64,000 nucleotides of DNA from Meandrina meandrites (lineage: Eukaryota; Cnidaria; Anthozoa; Scleractinia; Meandrinidae), in contig OY855903.1 in the NCBI GenBank assembly GCA_963693305.1, positions 38,216,251-38,280,250 of the forward strand, given 5' to 3'. Position numbers and translations under genes: made by a program. The notes under the pieces were generated by a model. That model did not search any database. It was not told the DNA's origin and worked only from the letters and a program-made list of their open reading frames with translations. This document shows positions 9,688 to 19,649 of the stretch, piece after piece (within the stretch, counting starts at the first letter, position 1; the number at the start of each line of letters is the position of its first letter).

Positions 9688-11370
9688 TCTACCAGTGCCT
9701 GGAGTAGTCCTGTTGTCCTAATCAAAAAGCCTGATGGCAGCGATCGATTTTGCTGTGACCTACGGAAGGTTAACAGCGTAACCAAGAAAGATTCTTACCC
9801 ACTACCGAGGATAGCCGATACACTGGACGCGCTGACTGGAACCCAGTACTTTTCAAGCATGGATCTCCTAAGTGGCTACTGGCAAATTGAATTAGAGGAG
9901 GCTAGCCGCGAAAAGACCGCCTTTGTTACCCACGAAGGCATATTTGAATTTAACGTGATGACATTTGGATTGACCAACGCTCCTAGTTGTTTCCAGCGGT
10001 TTATGGAGTGTGTTTTGCGTGTGTTACGCATGGTGTTCGAGCGTTTCCGGGAAGCTGGTCTCAAGTTGAAGCCAAAGAAATGTTATTTTGGTCAGAGAAA
10101 GGTCAAGTACTTGGGTCACGTGATTTCCAAGGAAGGAATACGCCCAGATCCTGAGAAGATTTGCGCTATCAAAGAATATCCAGTTCCACGTACAGTCAAA
10201 GAGGTCCGTGCCTTCCTTGGCCTTGCCAACTATTATAGGAAGTTCGTGAAAGATTTCGCCAATATCGCCGGGCCCCTCCACAATCTTACTAAAAAGGGTC
10301 TCAAGTTCCAGTGGAATGACGACTGCCAGGTTGCCTTTGAGAGATTGAAGGAAGCATTAACGCAAGCCCCTATTCTAGTATACCCAGACTTTACAGTTGA
10401 ATTCACCCTAGCCACAGATGCAAGTGACGAAGGTCTCGGATACATTCTCGGACAGATTCAAAACGGTCGTGAAGTAGTCATAGGATACGCCGGTAGGAAA
10501 CTCCTTCCCGCAGAGAAGAACTACAGTGTAACCGAGAGAGAAGCTTTGGCGTTGATTTCCGGGATACGTCACTTCCGGAACTACCTTTATGGGGTTCACT
10601 TTAAGGTCTTCACAGGCCACAGTGCCGTCCGTTGGCTGATACAGTTAAAGGACCCAAGTGGCCGGTTAGCACGATGGGCTTTGCTCTTGCAACAATACGA
10701 CTTCGAGATTATTCATCGAGCGGGACTAAGTAATGGGAACGCAGATGCCTTGTCACGACGTCCATATGAGCCTGTCGTCGCCGCTCTTGACTTCCCTGGG
10801 GAGCAAGCAGACAAGATAAAGAAGCTCCAACGCCAAGACCCCTTTCTGGCAGACATTATTGATTACTTGGAGTGGGAAGAGCTCCCATCAGATAACAAAG
10901 CAGCCCGGACGCTTCTTTATACCATTGAGCAGTACTACCTTGACCCAACTGGCCTTTTATGTCACATCTGGTTCCCAGGGAAACGGCGAGCGCCTACACC
11001 CAAATCGCAGCTAGTTATACCAACGGCCTTACGTCATGAGGTCTTACTGCAGGTGCACGACATTCCTTTTTCCGGACACCTGGGCGTCAACAAGACTTAC
11101 GCAAAGCTTCGTGACAGGTATTTTTGGCCTAAGATGTACATGGACGTTCAGCACTATGTCCTTAGCTGTGAATCCTGTTCTATAAGGAAAAGCCCAAAGC
11201 ATCGCCAGACTACCCCCCTTCTACCACTTCCCATAGCCGGCCTCGGAGAACGCTGGGCGGTTGACTGCCTCGGACCATTTGTCGAATCTACAGCCAAAAA
11301 CCGTTACATTGTCGTCTGGACGGACTATTGCACCAGATGGGTAGAATGTTTTTGCAGTTCCCAACATTGA
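9688..11370 (+). CDS. pol: pol central part: RT (lacking YxDD), RNase H, integrase N-terminus
   Basis: The open frame runs from 9,688. RT motifs present are VVLIKKPDGSDRFCCDLRKV, YFSSMDLLSGYWQIEL and FNVMTFGLTNAPSCFQRFM. Just after MECVLR (about 10,020) the sequence jumps to MVFERFREAGLKLKPKKC, so the segment that normally carries the YxDD catalytic box is absent. The RT thumb and connection (YLGHVISKEGIRP; FLGLANYYRKFV) and RNase H (ATDASDEGLG, YSVTEREALA, NADALSR) follow. Next are the integrase HHCC zinc domain (H..H..CESC) and the first catalytic Asp (AVDCLGPF). The frame then breaks at about 11,365. Confidence 0.88.
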   Translation, partial: STSAWSSPVVLIKKPDGSDRFCCDLRKVNSVTKKDSYPLPRIADTLDALTGTQYFSSMDLLSGYWQIELEEASREKTAFVTHEGIFEFNVMTFGLTNAPSCFQRFMECVLRVLRMVFERFREAGLKLKPKKCYFGQRKVKYLGHVISKEGIRPDPEKICAIKEYPVPRTVKEVRAFLGLANYYRKFVKDFANIAGPLHNLTKKGLKFQWNDDCQVAFERLKEALTQAPILVYPDFTVEFTLATDASDEGLGYILGQIQNGREVVIGYAGRKLLPAEKNYSVTEREALALISGIRHFRNYLYGVHFKVFTGHSAVRWLIQLKDPSGRLARWALLLQQYDFEIIHRAGLSNGNADALSRRPYEPVVAALDFPGEQADKIKKLQRQDPFLADIIDYLEWEELPSDNKAARTLLYTIEQYYLDPTGLLCHIWFPGKRRAPTPKSQLVIPTALRHEVLLQVHDIPFSGHLGVNKTYAKLRDRYFWPKMYMDVQHYVLSCESCSIRKSPKHRQTTPLLPLPIAGLGERWAVDCLGPFVESTAKNRYIVVWTDYCTRWVECFCSSQH

Positions 11371-11392
11371 AGCAGTAACTATTGCCAATCAG

Positions 11393-12421
11393 TTGGTCAA
11401 TGAGATCATGCCTCGCCATGGTGCCCCACGTACGTTACTTTCAGATCGTGGCTCCAACTTTCTCTCAAGCCTGGTTAAAGAAGTATGCTTGGTCATCAAC
11501 ACTCATAAGATTTTTACAACCAGTTACAGGCTTCAGACAGACGGTTTGGTCGAGCGTTTTAACCATACCTTGGCTAAATGTATTTCCTTGTATGTCGATG
11601 CGAATCAGCGCAACTGGGATCAACATTTGAACGCCATCCAGTTTGCATATCGCACAGCCCCATCAGAGGTTCTGGGAGAAAGTCCGTTCTTCATGATGTA
11701 TGGGAGAGATGCTGCCCTTCCATGTGACCCAGCCTTGCTACCTCCAAGAGAAATGTCAGCTTTAGTGGCAGAACACAGAGCCCGTGTCGTTGAAAATATC
11801 GAGATAGCTCGACGGATCGCTGCTGAAAATACCCAAAGAGCCCAACAAAGAATGAAGGATTTGCATGACCGTTTCTCAGAGCCGACGAAATTTCAATTGG
11901 GAGAAAGAGTGTGGGTTTACACGCCACGGAAGAGTAGAGGATTGTCCAAGAAACTTGCCCACAACTGGCACGGTCCTTACCGCATTGTTGAGTTTTTATC
12001 CCCAGTCCACTGTGTCCTGCGTGCCGTGGATAACCATTGTGTTTCCGCAACAGTACACGTAACAAGAATGAAGCGTTACGTGGATCCTGCAGACACGCCA
12101 ACTCGTGAGCCGATAACTGAACTTGACGAACCATTCCTTGATGACAAGGATCTGCCTCCTGATAGCTTCTCGTCCGCTCAAGATGAGCCTCATTGTTCTT
12201 CGCCCATAGATGTAGAAGCCGGAGCTGCCCCCGACTCCTCAGAATCACAGGTTGACCTAGCACAACCAGATCCTAATTGTTCCACTCCGCCTGACCTCGA
12301 TTCCGCAAGTCCAGTCCGTACCAGTCATATTTCTGACTTTTCGGACTCATCGGTTAATCTGGAGTCCTCCCACTCCGCCAGTCCTCGAATCCAGGAGTCC
12401 AGTCCGCCCTCGACGGCGTAA
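11393..12421 (+). CDS. pol: pol C-terminal part: integrase core and tail
   Basis: 342 aa, a frameshift away from the preceding frame. It carries the second and third integrase acidic residues (LLSDRGSNF and TDGLVERFNHTL), then the conserved WDQHLNAIQFAYRTAPSE and FFMMYGRDAALP. A GPY/F-like domain (LAHNWHGPYRIVE) follows, then a long Ser/Pro/Asp-rich tail. In an intact element this would be the C-terminus of Pol, inserting the cDNA into chromatin. Confidence 0.85.
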   Translation: MVNEIMPRHGAPRTLLSDRGSNFLSSLVKEVCLVINTHKIFTTSYRLQTDGLVERFNHTLAKCISLYVDANQRNWDQHLNAIQFAYRTAPSEVLGESPFFMMYGRDAALPCDPALLPPREMSALVAEHRARVVENIEIARRIAAENTQRAQQRMKDLHDRFSEPTKFQLGERVWVYTPRKSRGLSKKLAHNWHGPYRIVEFLSPVHCVLRAVDNHCVSATVHVTRMKRYVDPADTPTREPITELDEPFLDDKDLPPDSFSSAQDEPHCSSPIDVEAGAAPDSSESQVDLAQPDPNCSTPPDLDSASPVRTSHISDFSDSSVNLESSHSASPRIQESSPPSTA

Positions 12422-12497
12422 CCGACATCCCTCGCAGCTTAGCGCTATCTCTGACGAGGAAGATTCTGACGACGGAGTTACGGCTGCAGACAGTGGC

Positions 12498-12599
12498 GAT
12501 GTCTATCAGGTGGAAAGGATTGTTCGCCATCGTGTCCGTAATGGGCACCCTCAATTCCTTATAAAGTGGGTCGGATTTCCTGACAGCTATGTAGTCTAA
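12498..12599 (+). pseudogene. Truncated chromodomain (integrase C-terminus)
   Basis: In a frame different from the integrase tail, VYQVERIVRHRVRNGHPQFL then IKWVGFPDSY is the first two thirds of a chromodomain. The domain stops at TAA 12,597-12,599 before the expected TWEP helix. This marks the element as a former chromovirus-type gypsy. Confidence 0.7.
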
Positions 12600-12673
12600 T
12601 TATTTTTGTTAGCGGACGTCCTCAAAATGAGTACGATGCTACGGGCAGAATCGTAAATTTCGTAACCGTTTCT

Positions 12674-12958
12674 ATGATGATCGCAACTAATTCAAACCCG
12701 TTGGTGTTATACAGCGAAACAAAACTAGTCAGCATTCATATGTCGTTACCCACGGCATCTCGGGGTCCCTCGCCGATTTTAAATTCTACTTGCGATCCTG
12801 TTTTGGCCAAATTTTATGACCAAGTATTAGCCTCTATTCGTGATATTCAACGTACCACAAATCGCCTATTATCTCTACACGGAGTGACTGATTTGTTGGA
12901 GTGTGATAGTTATTTGAGGCGTTTCTATGGTTATGTTTCTGGTCTTACTTCAGGCTAG
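12674..12958 (+). pseudogene. env: env-like N-terminal fragment
   Basis: 94 aa with no recognised domain, ending in TAG. It lies directly upstream of, and in a different frame from, the env-like ORF that is open from 12,910. Position after pol suggests the N-terminal (surface) part of the same gene, separated by a frameshift around 12,910-12,955. I see no clear signal peptide, so this is a positional inference. Confidence 0.4.
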
Positions 12959-14379
12959 ATTGCCCTGTACGGCACTATGCTAGTTCGCTTCAGGATTGTA
13001 AGCGCTGGGCTGTTAGCGCTTGTCAGGTTCGTTCTCCGCACGAGCGAGCGTGGTTAAGTGAGCGGACAAAACGATCAAGTTTCTTTTGTCATATGTGGCT
13101 CGCTGGTATTCCGCGCTTTTTGTATAAAACTTTTGGAGGGCACTGTGATGATTCTCCTGGTCTTTCTGGTCTCTTTTCTGCTCTGCGAGGTTTCACAGAT
13201 AGTATGAGTGAGTCGCACCAGCTCACGAGGCTTGTAAATGGTAAAGTTACTTATTTAATTAAGACCACTGATCTTTTAAATTCTAAAGTAGGTCAAGTAA
13301 TTAACTCCTTACGGGCAATGGCGGGTACCTTTCAAGATTGGAAAACTCGCTATAATACCTACTTAAAACAAGAATACTGGCATTTTAATCTTAATCAAGA
13401 ATTTCTTTCCCTTTATTCAATGGAAGTAAACAAAGCCCTCAGCGCATTGTTACGTCTTGTAGAAATTGATGACTTGTTTCGACAGCTTACGCATTTATCT
13501 AAGAAAACACTTGTTGGTTTCAGTGATATTCCGCGATTTCTGACGGCTGATTTAGAACTTTCTCAGTTCTCTTCTCTGTCACCTACTCTCGCTGCTCTGC
13601 GAAATGGTTTTGATTTAATGGTTGAACCGGTAATGGATTTTCAAATTGCGAAATCACGCATTATGCAAATTCACTTGGTGTTTACATTGCCGGAAATTGA
13701 TGGTGTTAGTGCGCTGTGTTCTTTAGAACAGCTGCTGCCGATTTCATATCAGGTTGATAACGTTTGTTTTGGTAGGTCAATAACTCGCCCGGATCTTTTG
13801 TTGTTGACGTGCGAGGATAAAAGATATGTGGTTACAAAGGCTGAATTGGAACAATGCTTTCACGGCGAGAATACAATTTTGTGCCCTAAGAATGTGCTCT
13901 CTACTGTTGAAGACCCGAGTTGGTTAGGGTTAAAATGGGTTCCTGATTCAGAACTTTCGTTTCAACACTCTCATGTCCGTTTGCCTCGATGTCCTACGCT
14001 ACGGCCTTTGATAAATCTTGGTGGATATCGATATCTCTCGACCATTCGCAGAAATTTAACTCTAACAGGAGACAAAGGGTCTCACACAGTTTATTTAGAA
14101 CCCTTGGGTGTTTATCACTTCCCGTGTAAATATTCCTTTCCTTTTCAAAGCACGGGGTTTGGCAGTTGTTCTTCAAAAATAACCATCCATTTTCCTTTAT
14201 TTACGGAGGGTCAGTTTCAATTTATTCCGTGGTATCCTTCCTCTGCTTACAACGACAGTATGTTTGTTACACCAAATTTCAAGATTCCTGCTCCTTTGGC
14301 TCTTGATCATAGTACGCTTAAGTCTTTAAACGATACCTATAACACTATTGACTCCGATCAGAAACTCATAAGGAGTTGA
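12910..14379 (+). CDS. env: env-like glycoprotein, central part
   Basis: The frame is open from 12,910, with an internal ATG at 13,093 giving 428 aa. RTKR at 13,063-13,074 fits a furin-type cleavage site, followed by a hydrophobic/aromatic stretch (SSFFCHMWLAGIPRFLY). SGLFSALRGFTDSMSES and a helical region (KVTYLIKTTDLLNSKVGQVI) follow, then Cys-containing segments (FPCKYSFPF; GSCSSK). This layout resembles errantivirus/baculovirus-F type fusion proteins, but I infer it from layout rather than a motif match. A stop at 14,377-14,379 separates it from the membrane anchor. The gene is broken. Confidence 0.5.
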   Translation, partial: LFEAFLWLCFWSYFRLDCPVRHYASSLQDCKRWAVSACQVRSPHERAWLSERTKRSSFFCHMWLAGIPRFLYKTFGGHCDDSPGLSGLFSALRGFTDSMSESHQLTRLVNGKVTYLIKTTDLLNSKVGQVINSLRAMAGTFQDWKTRYNTYLKQEYWHFNLNQEFLSLYSMEVNKALSALLRLVEIDDLFRQLTHLSKKTLVGFSDIPRFLTADLELSQFSSLSPTLAALRNGFDLMVEPVMDFQIAKSRIMQIHLVFTLPEIDGVSALCSLEQLLPISYQVDNVCFGRSITRPDLLLLTCEDKRYVVTKAELEQCFHGENTILCPKNVLSTVEDPSWLGLKWVPDSELSFQHSHVRLPRCPTLRPLINLGGYRYLSTIRRNLTLTGDKGSHTVYLEPLGVYHFPCKYSFPFQSTGFGSCSSKITIHFPLFTEGQFQFIPWYPSSAYNDSMFVTPNFKIPAPLALDHSTLKSLNDTYNTIDSDQKLIRS

Positions 14380-14433
14380 AACGTATAACGCGCGTTCACA
14401 GCGTTCGAACATTCAGTTTGCCAAGTACCATAT

Positions 14434-14640
14434 TTGGAAACACAAGGAGCTTGTACGCCAATGATTTACACACGTAACGACACACGCAAGAAAATTTTCG
14501 CTTTTGCGGTAAGTCACTTGAATTCCGACCTAAACGCCGTGAATTACTCACAGAAACTAAAGAAATTCATCAACAGTATCCAAGTGAAGTTCTCCGGACC
14601 ATTAAATGACGATGAAACAGAGGAATTTAACCAAATTTAA
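14434..14640 (+). other. Open frame of unknown origin between env segments
   Basis: 68 aa (METQGACTPMIYTRND...) with no motif I recognise. It sits between the central env frame and the transmembrane segment, in a stretch that may itself be an insertion. Confidence 0.2.
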
Positions 14641-14765
14641 CTCCATTTAACCAAAGTTGTTTAAAAACAAGATTACGCTATTTAGCGCGAGCTAGCGCGC
14701 GCTGTGAATTTAATCCAAATATTTCAATTTTGATTGGTTGATTATTTTCTCGTGGTTTTCCAAAC

Positions 14766-15089
14766 ATGGTACTTAATGGAAACGAATGTTCAAACGCTTT
14801 GTACAATGCGAATCATAGGGAGTTACACGTTTCAACAATTATGGGTTTCTGCTCCGATCTCGCGCGTCGCTTACAAACAGTTCGCGACGATATTAATAAT
14901 TTCTCTACAGATTCAGGAAATAACGTGTCTACGGTTCTCCTTTATTTCTCTCTCGCTCTTACTTGTTTAAATTTGGCTCTTTTGTTGGTCTTTTATTGCG
15001 TTTGTCTAAGGAATCGTCCAATTCCTTCCACTCAGCTTGTATTGTCAGGCGCCCGCGCAGCTGCAACAACAGCAACGTCGGCTGTTTAA
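14766..15089 (+). pseudogene. env: env-like C-terminal membrane anchor
   Basis: 107 aa. An amphipathic helix (LARRLQTVRDDINNFS) is followed by VSTVLLYFSLALTCLNLALL and VFYCVCL, one strong membrane span with cytoplasmic Cys, then a short tail. It is probably the transmembrane end of the env-like protein, now detached by intervening stops. Confidence 0.5.
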
Positions 15090-15549
15090 CAAGCTGCTCT
15101 TAAAAGATTGTACCTCTATTGTGTTCTTTGTTATTGTTATTTCATTTGGGCTTGATTCCACAAAGACACTGTTCTTTTGATTTGTGGGATTTCGTTTTCT
15201 CGGGTTGGTGAAGGAATGTATTGTTAACTTCGAGTTTTTTTTTCGTTGACTGGAAATTACAGACGTTTTGGATTACTCTCTCTTGGACGTGGTCAGGTCT
15301 TTTGTCTCCTCGCCGAACTCAGCTGCACAACCAACTTTTCATTTTCTTTTCTTTTCGCTATGTGTTAAAACCAGGCACGCTTGCCCAAATCTTGCTGGTT
15401 TGTCATACCAGCTGCTGCACCCCTTTCTCAGCTCTATCCATCTATTCAGTACGTAATGGTTTCTTTTTCACACCGTTGCTATAAAACGCGACCCTCCCAG
15501 TTCTCCATGACAGTTTTCAGCTATCTTAGCTCGCGTTTCAGTTGACGAA

Positions 15550-16086
15550 ATGGCCAGTCCTCTTATTATTGTTGCTGAACTCGACGGCTTCCAACACGGT
15601 CCCGAGCCTTTTACCCCGAAGTGCCTGGCTTTTGCATGTGACCGTTTAGAATTTTCCGAGTCCTGGCAATTCAATACTAGCGGACTCGCGGCACGTCCAG
15701 TCGAAAATTTGTCCACGTATTATCACCAAGCAACGTTTGTGCATGGCCTTCCGTTGTCCGGCCCAGGCATACCCTTGGACTTGTTCCCTCAAGTATTTTT
15801 GCACACCGTCGATCAGATCCTGTTTGAACTTTTCCAGATCCGCCATTCTCTGCCGATTCCAGACAGCCTTCTTATTTTCACCAAAGGCGCACAGAAAGTC
15901 GACTTTCTGAAACAAGCCGTCACTACAATGGCTCCCGCAGGAATGAGCGTGACCATCAAGAATCTAGAGGACTTACACTGTCCCCCATTCACACAATTGG
16001 CTCCAGAGATGCGCCATCGCCCCATACCAACAAGCTTCAAGGCTAATGAATTTGCCAAAAGGCTGGCGGACCAAGGAATTTCTTGA
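15550..16086 (+). CDS. Extra ORF: putative RNase H-fold (DEDD exonuclease-like) protein
   Basis: 178 aa, complete, between env and the 3' LTR, with ATG 15,550 preceded by GACGAA. Visible features are an N-terminal strand with an acidic residue (PLIIVAELDGFQHG), ATFVHGLPLSGPG in the middle, then DSLLIFTKGAQKVDFLKQ and LEDLHCPPFTQL. The order resembles a family of short exonuclease-like proteins seen in invertebrate genomes (strand/D, YHGL-type segment, KG.EK..FL, CP..L), from memory only. Several catalytic acids cannot be confirmed. It is one of the few intact reading frames in this provirus. Function in the element is unknown. Confidence 0.4.
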   Translation: MASPLIIVAELDGFQHGPEPFTPKCLAFACDRLEFSESWQFNTSGLAARPVENLSTYYHQATFVHGLPLSGPGIPLDLFPQVFLHTVDQILFELFQIRHSLPIPDSLLIFTKGAQKVDFLKQAVTTMAPAGMSVTIKNLEDLHCPPFTQLAPEMRHRPIPTSFKANEFAKRLADQGIS

Positions 16087-16272
16087 CCTGAATTGTAGTA
16101 ACTGAACTTTAATACCTTGTCGTTTTCAACATTGTCATTGTAACTTTTATTGCGTCTCTTATCACTTCCGTTAACTTAGGGTCATAAATAAAGTTTCTCT
16201 GTTGTACTCTGACCACCACACCGTTTTATTTTCTTTCTCGCTCAGGAGAGCTCGTGATTAAGGTCGGGGGAA

Positions 16273-17149
16273 TGTAAGGGGAAAATTGTCGGAAATCAGT
16301 TAAAATATTAAGTGGGCATGTATGGGTTAAGTTTTAAGGGAAATATAAAGATATTAGTGAGAATTTGTTGTTTCAAAAATACGACTTCTGTACTCAATTG
16401 CTTCGCCGAAAACTATGCAAATATAAGTTGTGTAAGTAAACAGCAGTTCTGACACATTAAGTGAATAGCTTTTGTGCTTGAGTAAATAACCGCGCGCGTA
16501 GTTGTCTGTGTTTACCAAGGGTTGTATTCAAGAGAAAAATATAAAAGAGAAGTTAATTTCAATTTTCGTTTTTCCATTACCGAAAACATTCGAGTTTAGG
16601 CAGCTTTCTAGGTTGAATATACATTCGACAGATGTATTCTTTTGTTTTAGTTTTTGTTCGTAATGGAGTTTGGTTAGTTTACGATTTCAAATAAACCGAC
16701 TCTATTCAATCTTGTTTTTAGTTTAAAACACCTCTAATTGAATTTTATTTAGCTGTACCTACAAACTCGCCAGCTGAACGTATTTACTTTACCTTTGTGT
16801 TGTAAGTTAACTTTATTCAGCCTTCGTTCTTTTGAAATGTGTATGTTGAAATAATGCACTTCGTTAAGTATATATAGAGCGTTGTTATTGCTGTAAAATC
16901 GATTTACGCCGGAGACGAAGAATAAACGTGTGAAGTCCAAGTTGTTGTGTCCTGTTCTAGTTGTTAGCAGATCCGACGGTATTTTGGAACCAGTGACGAG
17001 TTCCTTTCCCGTAGCAAGCGACGTTGCTCTGAGCTATCCCCTTTCAGTCCAGTTTAGTCGAGTCAAGCGCATTCAGTTTCCAGCCGAAAAGGCCTCTCAT
17101 CGCCCGTTTCCCGTTATTAGAGTTCAGAGCGACAAAACCCGTCGTCACA
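16273..17149 (+). repeat. 3' LTR of gypsy element 1
   Basis: It is preceded by a purine-rich tract (AAGGTCGGGGGAA) serving as the polypurine tract. It starts TGTAAGGGG, ends CGTCACA and is followed by CATG. Confidence 0.9.
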
Positions 17150-17211
17150 CATGGTGAAAATGTCGAGTGAATACATTAGGCATATACGACTAGGAAAGAT
17201 TGATCCGGTTT

Positions 17212-18055
17212 TTTTAACGTCCGTTTAACTAGATCCAACTCAAAAGTACTTTAAAAAAGAAATATTTTATTCCGAAAAAAATGATTTTATACAAATAACT
17301 TGAAAAGAACTATATTCTAGTATTATAGCAAAAAAACAACGGGTTAACGAGACCCTGAGTGTTAAGCGACAGTTAAAGGAGACTTCAACACTCTTCGCGT
17401 TTTAACGCACTGTATACCTTTTAGAGCAAGGTAAAGCCGTAATTTTCGACAAAACGGTAGCTTCAAATGTAATTCTTTACTATAATGTGAGCTTAAACGT
17501 GAAAGTGACCTCATAAAAACTGAATTGAACTGAATCCTTCCCCGGTATTGAAATGTTTAACTGACTTGGCATTTTAATGTGACTCTTTCAAACAGCTATT
17601 ATCTTAGAATTACACAAAAATGCAAAAGGTTTAACTTAGCGCGAAAACATTCTCTCCAATAGAGAGGATACAGGTTACAGTAAAAAATAACAGACAAACA
17701 AATTTAGAAAGACTTTTACCCACCTTGCCAGTGGCAAACTCAGTTGTTGGTCGAAAGGCTCAGTAGCAAAGGAGAACAGCCACACTGCAAGCAGGAATGC
17801 AGGTGTAGTAGTTAATAGAAGAATTGAATGTAATCAATACTCTGTCAACATACACTGATGTTAAACAATTATTGTTTGAATATTATCTCATCTCTATTTT
17901 CAACTGTGTAGGATCAAGAAACAAATATCACGTTTCTTATTTCACACAGTATAATTAGCTATTAGTATTAGCTTAAATTGACAGCGCAGACATAAAACAT
18001 TAAAACTAAAAGAAAATTAAAAATAATTCGACTTTGGTAACATCTTTTACCTATT
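17212..18055. repeat. Duplicated block, copy A, right part
   Basis: It matches 53,098-53,905 closely (from CCGTTTAACTAGATCC to AATAATTCGACTTTGG). It contains no gene. It continues copy A on the far side of gypsy element 1. Confidence 0.85.
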
Positions 18056-18554
18056 CTCACTGGGAGTCCTCATGCACAAATGCCCCTAATTGCGTTGAGA
18101 TCCCACTTTCTCATTCCCGCACTTCTGTATATCCTCAAGGGAATCTGCTATGCATATTGTTTACGCGAGTTAAGTATAAATAGTCCTCTTTTATCCTGTT
18201 TATTCCTCTCTTCGTTAAAACGGACGCCAGACTTCACATTGTTGCCCCACCCTCCTCCCCGCAGCGATGGCTAGTCATTGTGCCTTAGCTCCTGCTCCTT
18301 TCCGCCTCCAGGCTCGCCTCTTCCCATATCTTCTCTCAACTTGGGGCGTTTGGGAGTGGACGCTCCCGGTGGGAATTAATTACTATTTTTCATTTGTGCT
18401 TTAGCAGGCCTGGTGCACACTGGTAATGAAAGGCTGGGGCCTTCACGTCTTTTCCGCATAATTTTTCGCCAGAAAGTAAACTTGTTAACATATCCATGTT
18501 ATGAATAGAAGGTAAAATGTTCAAGTTAAAAAAAACTCTATCATCATTTGTGGT

Positions 18555-19167
18555 GCATTACAATGCTGCATTACATAAATTCGGTATTAAAGAGCACGAC
18601 CGCTGTCATTTATGTGCTGAAAGGCAAACAATTACACATCTCTTCGTAACTTGCCCCAACGTCCAGCTGTTTTGGACAGAGTTTACTGATTGGTGGTACA
18701 GAAAAAGCAATACTGTAATCACGCTCTCTGAAGCACAAATACTTTACGGCATCACAGACACCGTGCCTCTGTGTCTCGGTTTAAACCTCTGTACAATAAT
18801 TGGAAAATATTATATTTACACCGCTTCAAAAAATGAGGAAGATTATTTCTTACACGCTTTCTTGGCTATCCTTAAAAACAAAATAGAAATAGAAACTAGC
18901 AGAGCAAAGGTGCAAGTTAAACTGTAAATATAGCTAAATATACTGTAAATTGTCGCTTTTTTGTCATTTTTTTGCAGTTTTCACTAGTTCTAGTAACCGT
19001 AGTAAAAGTTTGTAGTAATTGTCCGCGATTAAAAAGTAGTGTAACGTAAGCGGTTTAAATAATACTGTTGTTTATTCAAGCATTGTAATTAGAGCAAATT
19101 GTAATTGTTTTTTGAAATTAATAATGTAAGTATGCGTGCTGTAAAAAATAGATAATTAATAAAAAAA
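18555..19167 (+). mobile_element. 5'-truncated LINE (non-LTR retrotransposon) 3' end
   Basis: It is flanked by ATCATTTGTGGT on both sides (18,543-18,554 and 19,168-19,179), a clean 12-bp target duplication, and ends in a short A tail. It encodes the end of a LINE ORF2 up to 18,927. HDRCHLCAERQTITHLFVTC gives the CX2C..H..C zinc-binding motif that follows RT in L1-type elements. The rest is 3' UTR. Confidence 0.8.
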
Positions 19168-19215
19168 ATCATTTGTGGTAAAAAAACAAACAAAACAAAA
19201 CAAAACAAAATGATT

Positions 19216-19363
19216 ATCAAGCGATATTAAAATAATTATTGGCTTCTTATTGTCGTAATTTCAACTGTTGGTAAACTTAACTCCACTGTAAAAGCAATGA
19301 GTTAAAAATTGATAAGATGACTTTTTTCGTTTTTTCTTGCTGATCTAAGCACATTTGCACTTT
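19216..19363. repeat. Dispersed repeat shared with 34,665-34,863
   Basis: GATATTAAAAT-ATTATTGGCTTC and about 130 following bases recur just upstream of copy B. It is probably the outer edge of the duplicated block. No gene is present. Confidence 0.6.
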
Positions 19364-19470
19364 GTTTGCCCCCCCTCCCCCCAATTTTGCATAAACTATT
19401 GTTTTGGGAGTATGCAGTCCTCCCAAGGGAATTTGAAAACAATAGTCTCTGCAAAATTTGGGGGGCAAAC
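19364..19470. repeat. Short foldback with G/C-rich tips
   Basis: GTTTGCCCCCC...CAATTTTGCA...ACTATTGTTTT pairs with AAAACAATAGT...TGCAAAATTTGGGGGGCAAAC across a short centre. It is MITE-like. Confidence 0.7.
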
Positions 19471-19530
19471 CAAGTGTATTATGGGCCATTGGAAAATAGA
19501 GAATTTTTTTATTATCATATGAAGAAGCGA

Positions 19531-19649
19531 CTATTAGTATGCAGCGGGAATCTGTTCATTAGTATGAAGGAAGGCAGTTGTTAATATGCAGCGGGAATCC
19601 GTTCCTTAGTATGGAGGAATACAGTTATTAGTATGCAGCGGGCACCCCT
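19531..19649. repeat. Tandem repeat, ~50-bp unit, about 2.5 copies
   Basis: ATTAGTATGCAGCGGGAATC recurs at about 19,533, 19,582 and 19,629, alternating with TTAGTATG-A/G-AGGA. Confidence 0.75.

Larger units (their letters stand above)
4109..17149 (+). mobile_element. Ty3/gypsy LTR retrotransposon with env-like gene (defective)
   Basis: The element is bounded by LTRs (4,109-4,971 and 16,273-17,149), both starting TG and ending CA, with CATG on each flank (4,105-4,108 and 17,150-17,153). Gene order is gag (zinc knuckle), protease, RT, RNase H, integrase and truncated chromodomain, then env-like and one extra ORF. The PR-RT-RH-INT order defines Ty3/gypsy. It is inactive: gag, pol and env are each broken by frameshifts or insertions, and the RT catalytic box is missing. 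The LTRs differ at many single sites plus a ~16-nt indel, so the insertion is not recent. Confidence 0.92.

Noticed and set aside
11691..12263. 190-codon minus-strand ORF over the gypsy integrase
   Set aside because: Antisense shadow of the integrase tail.
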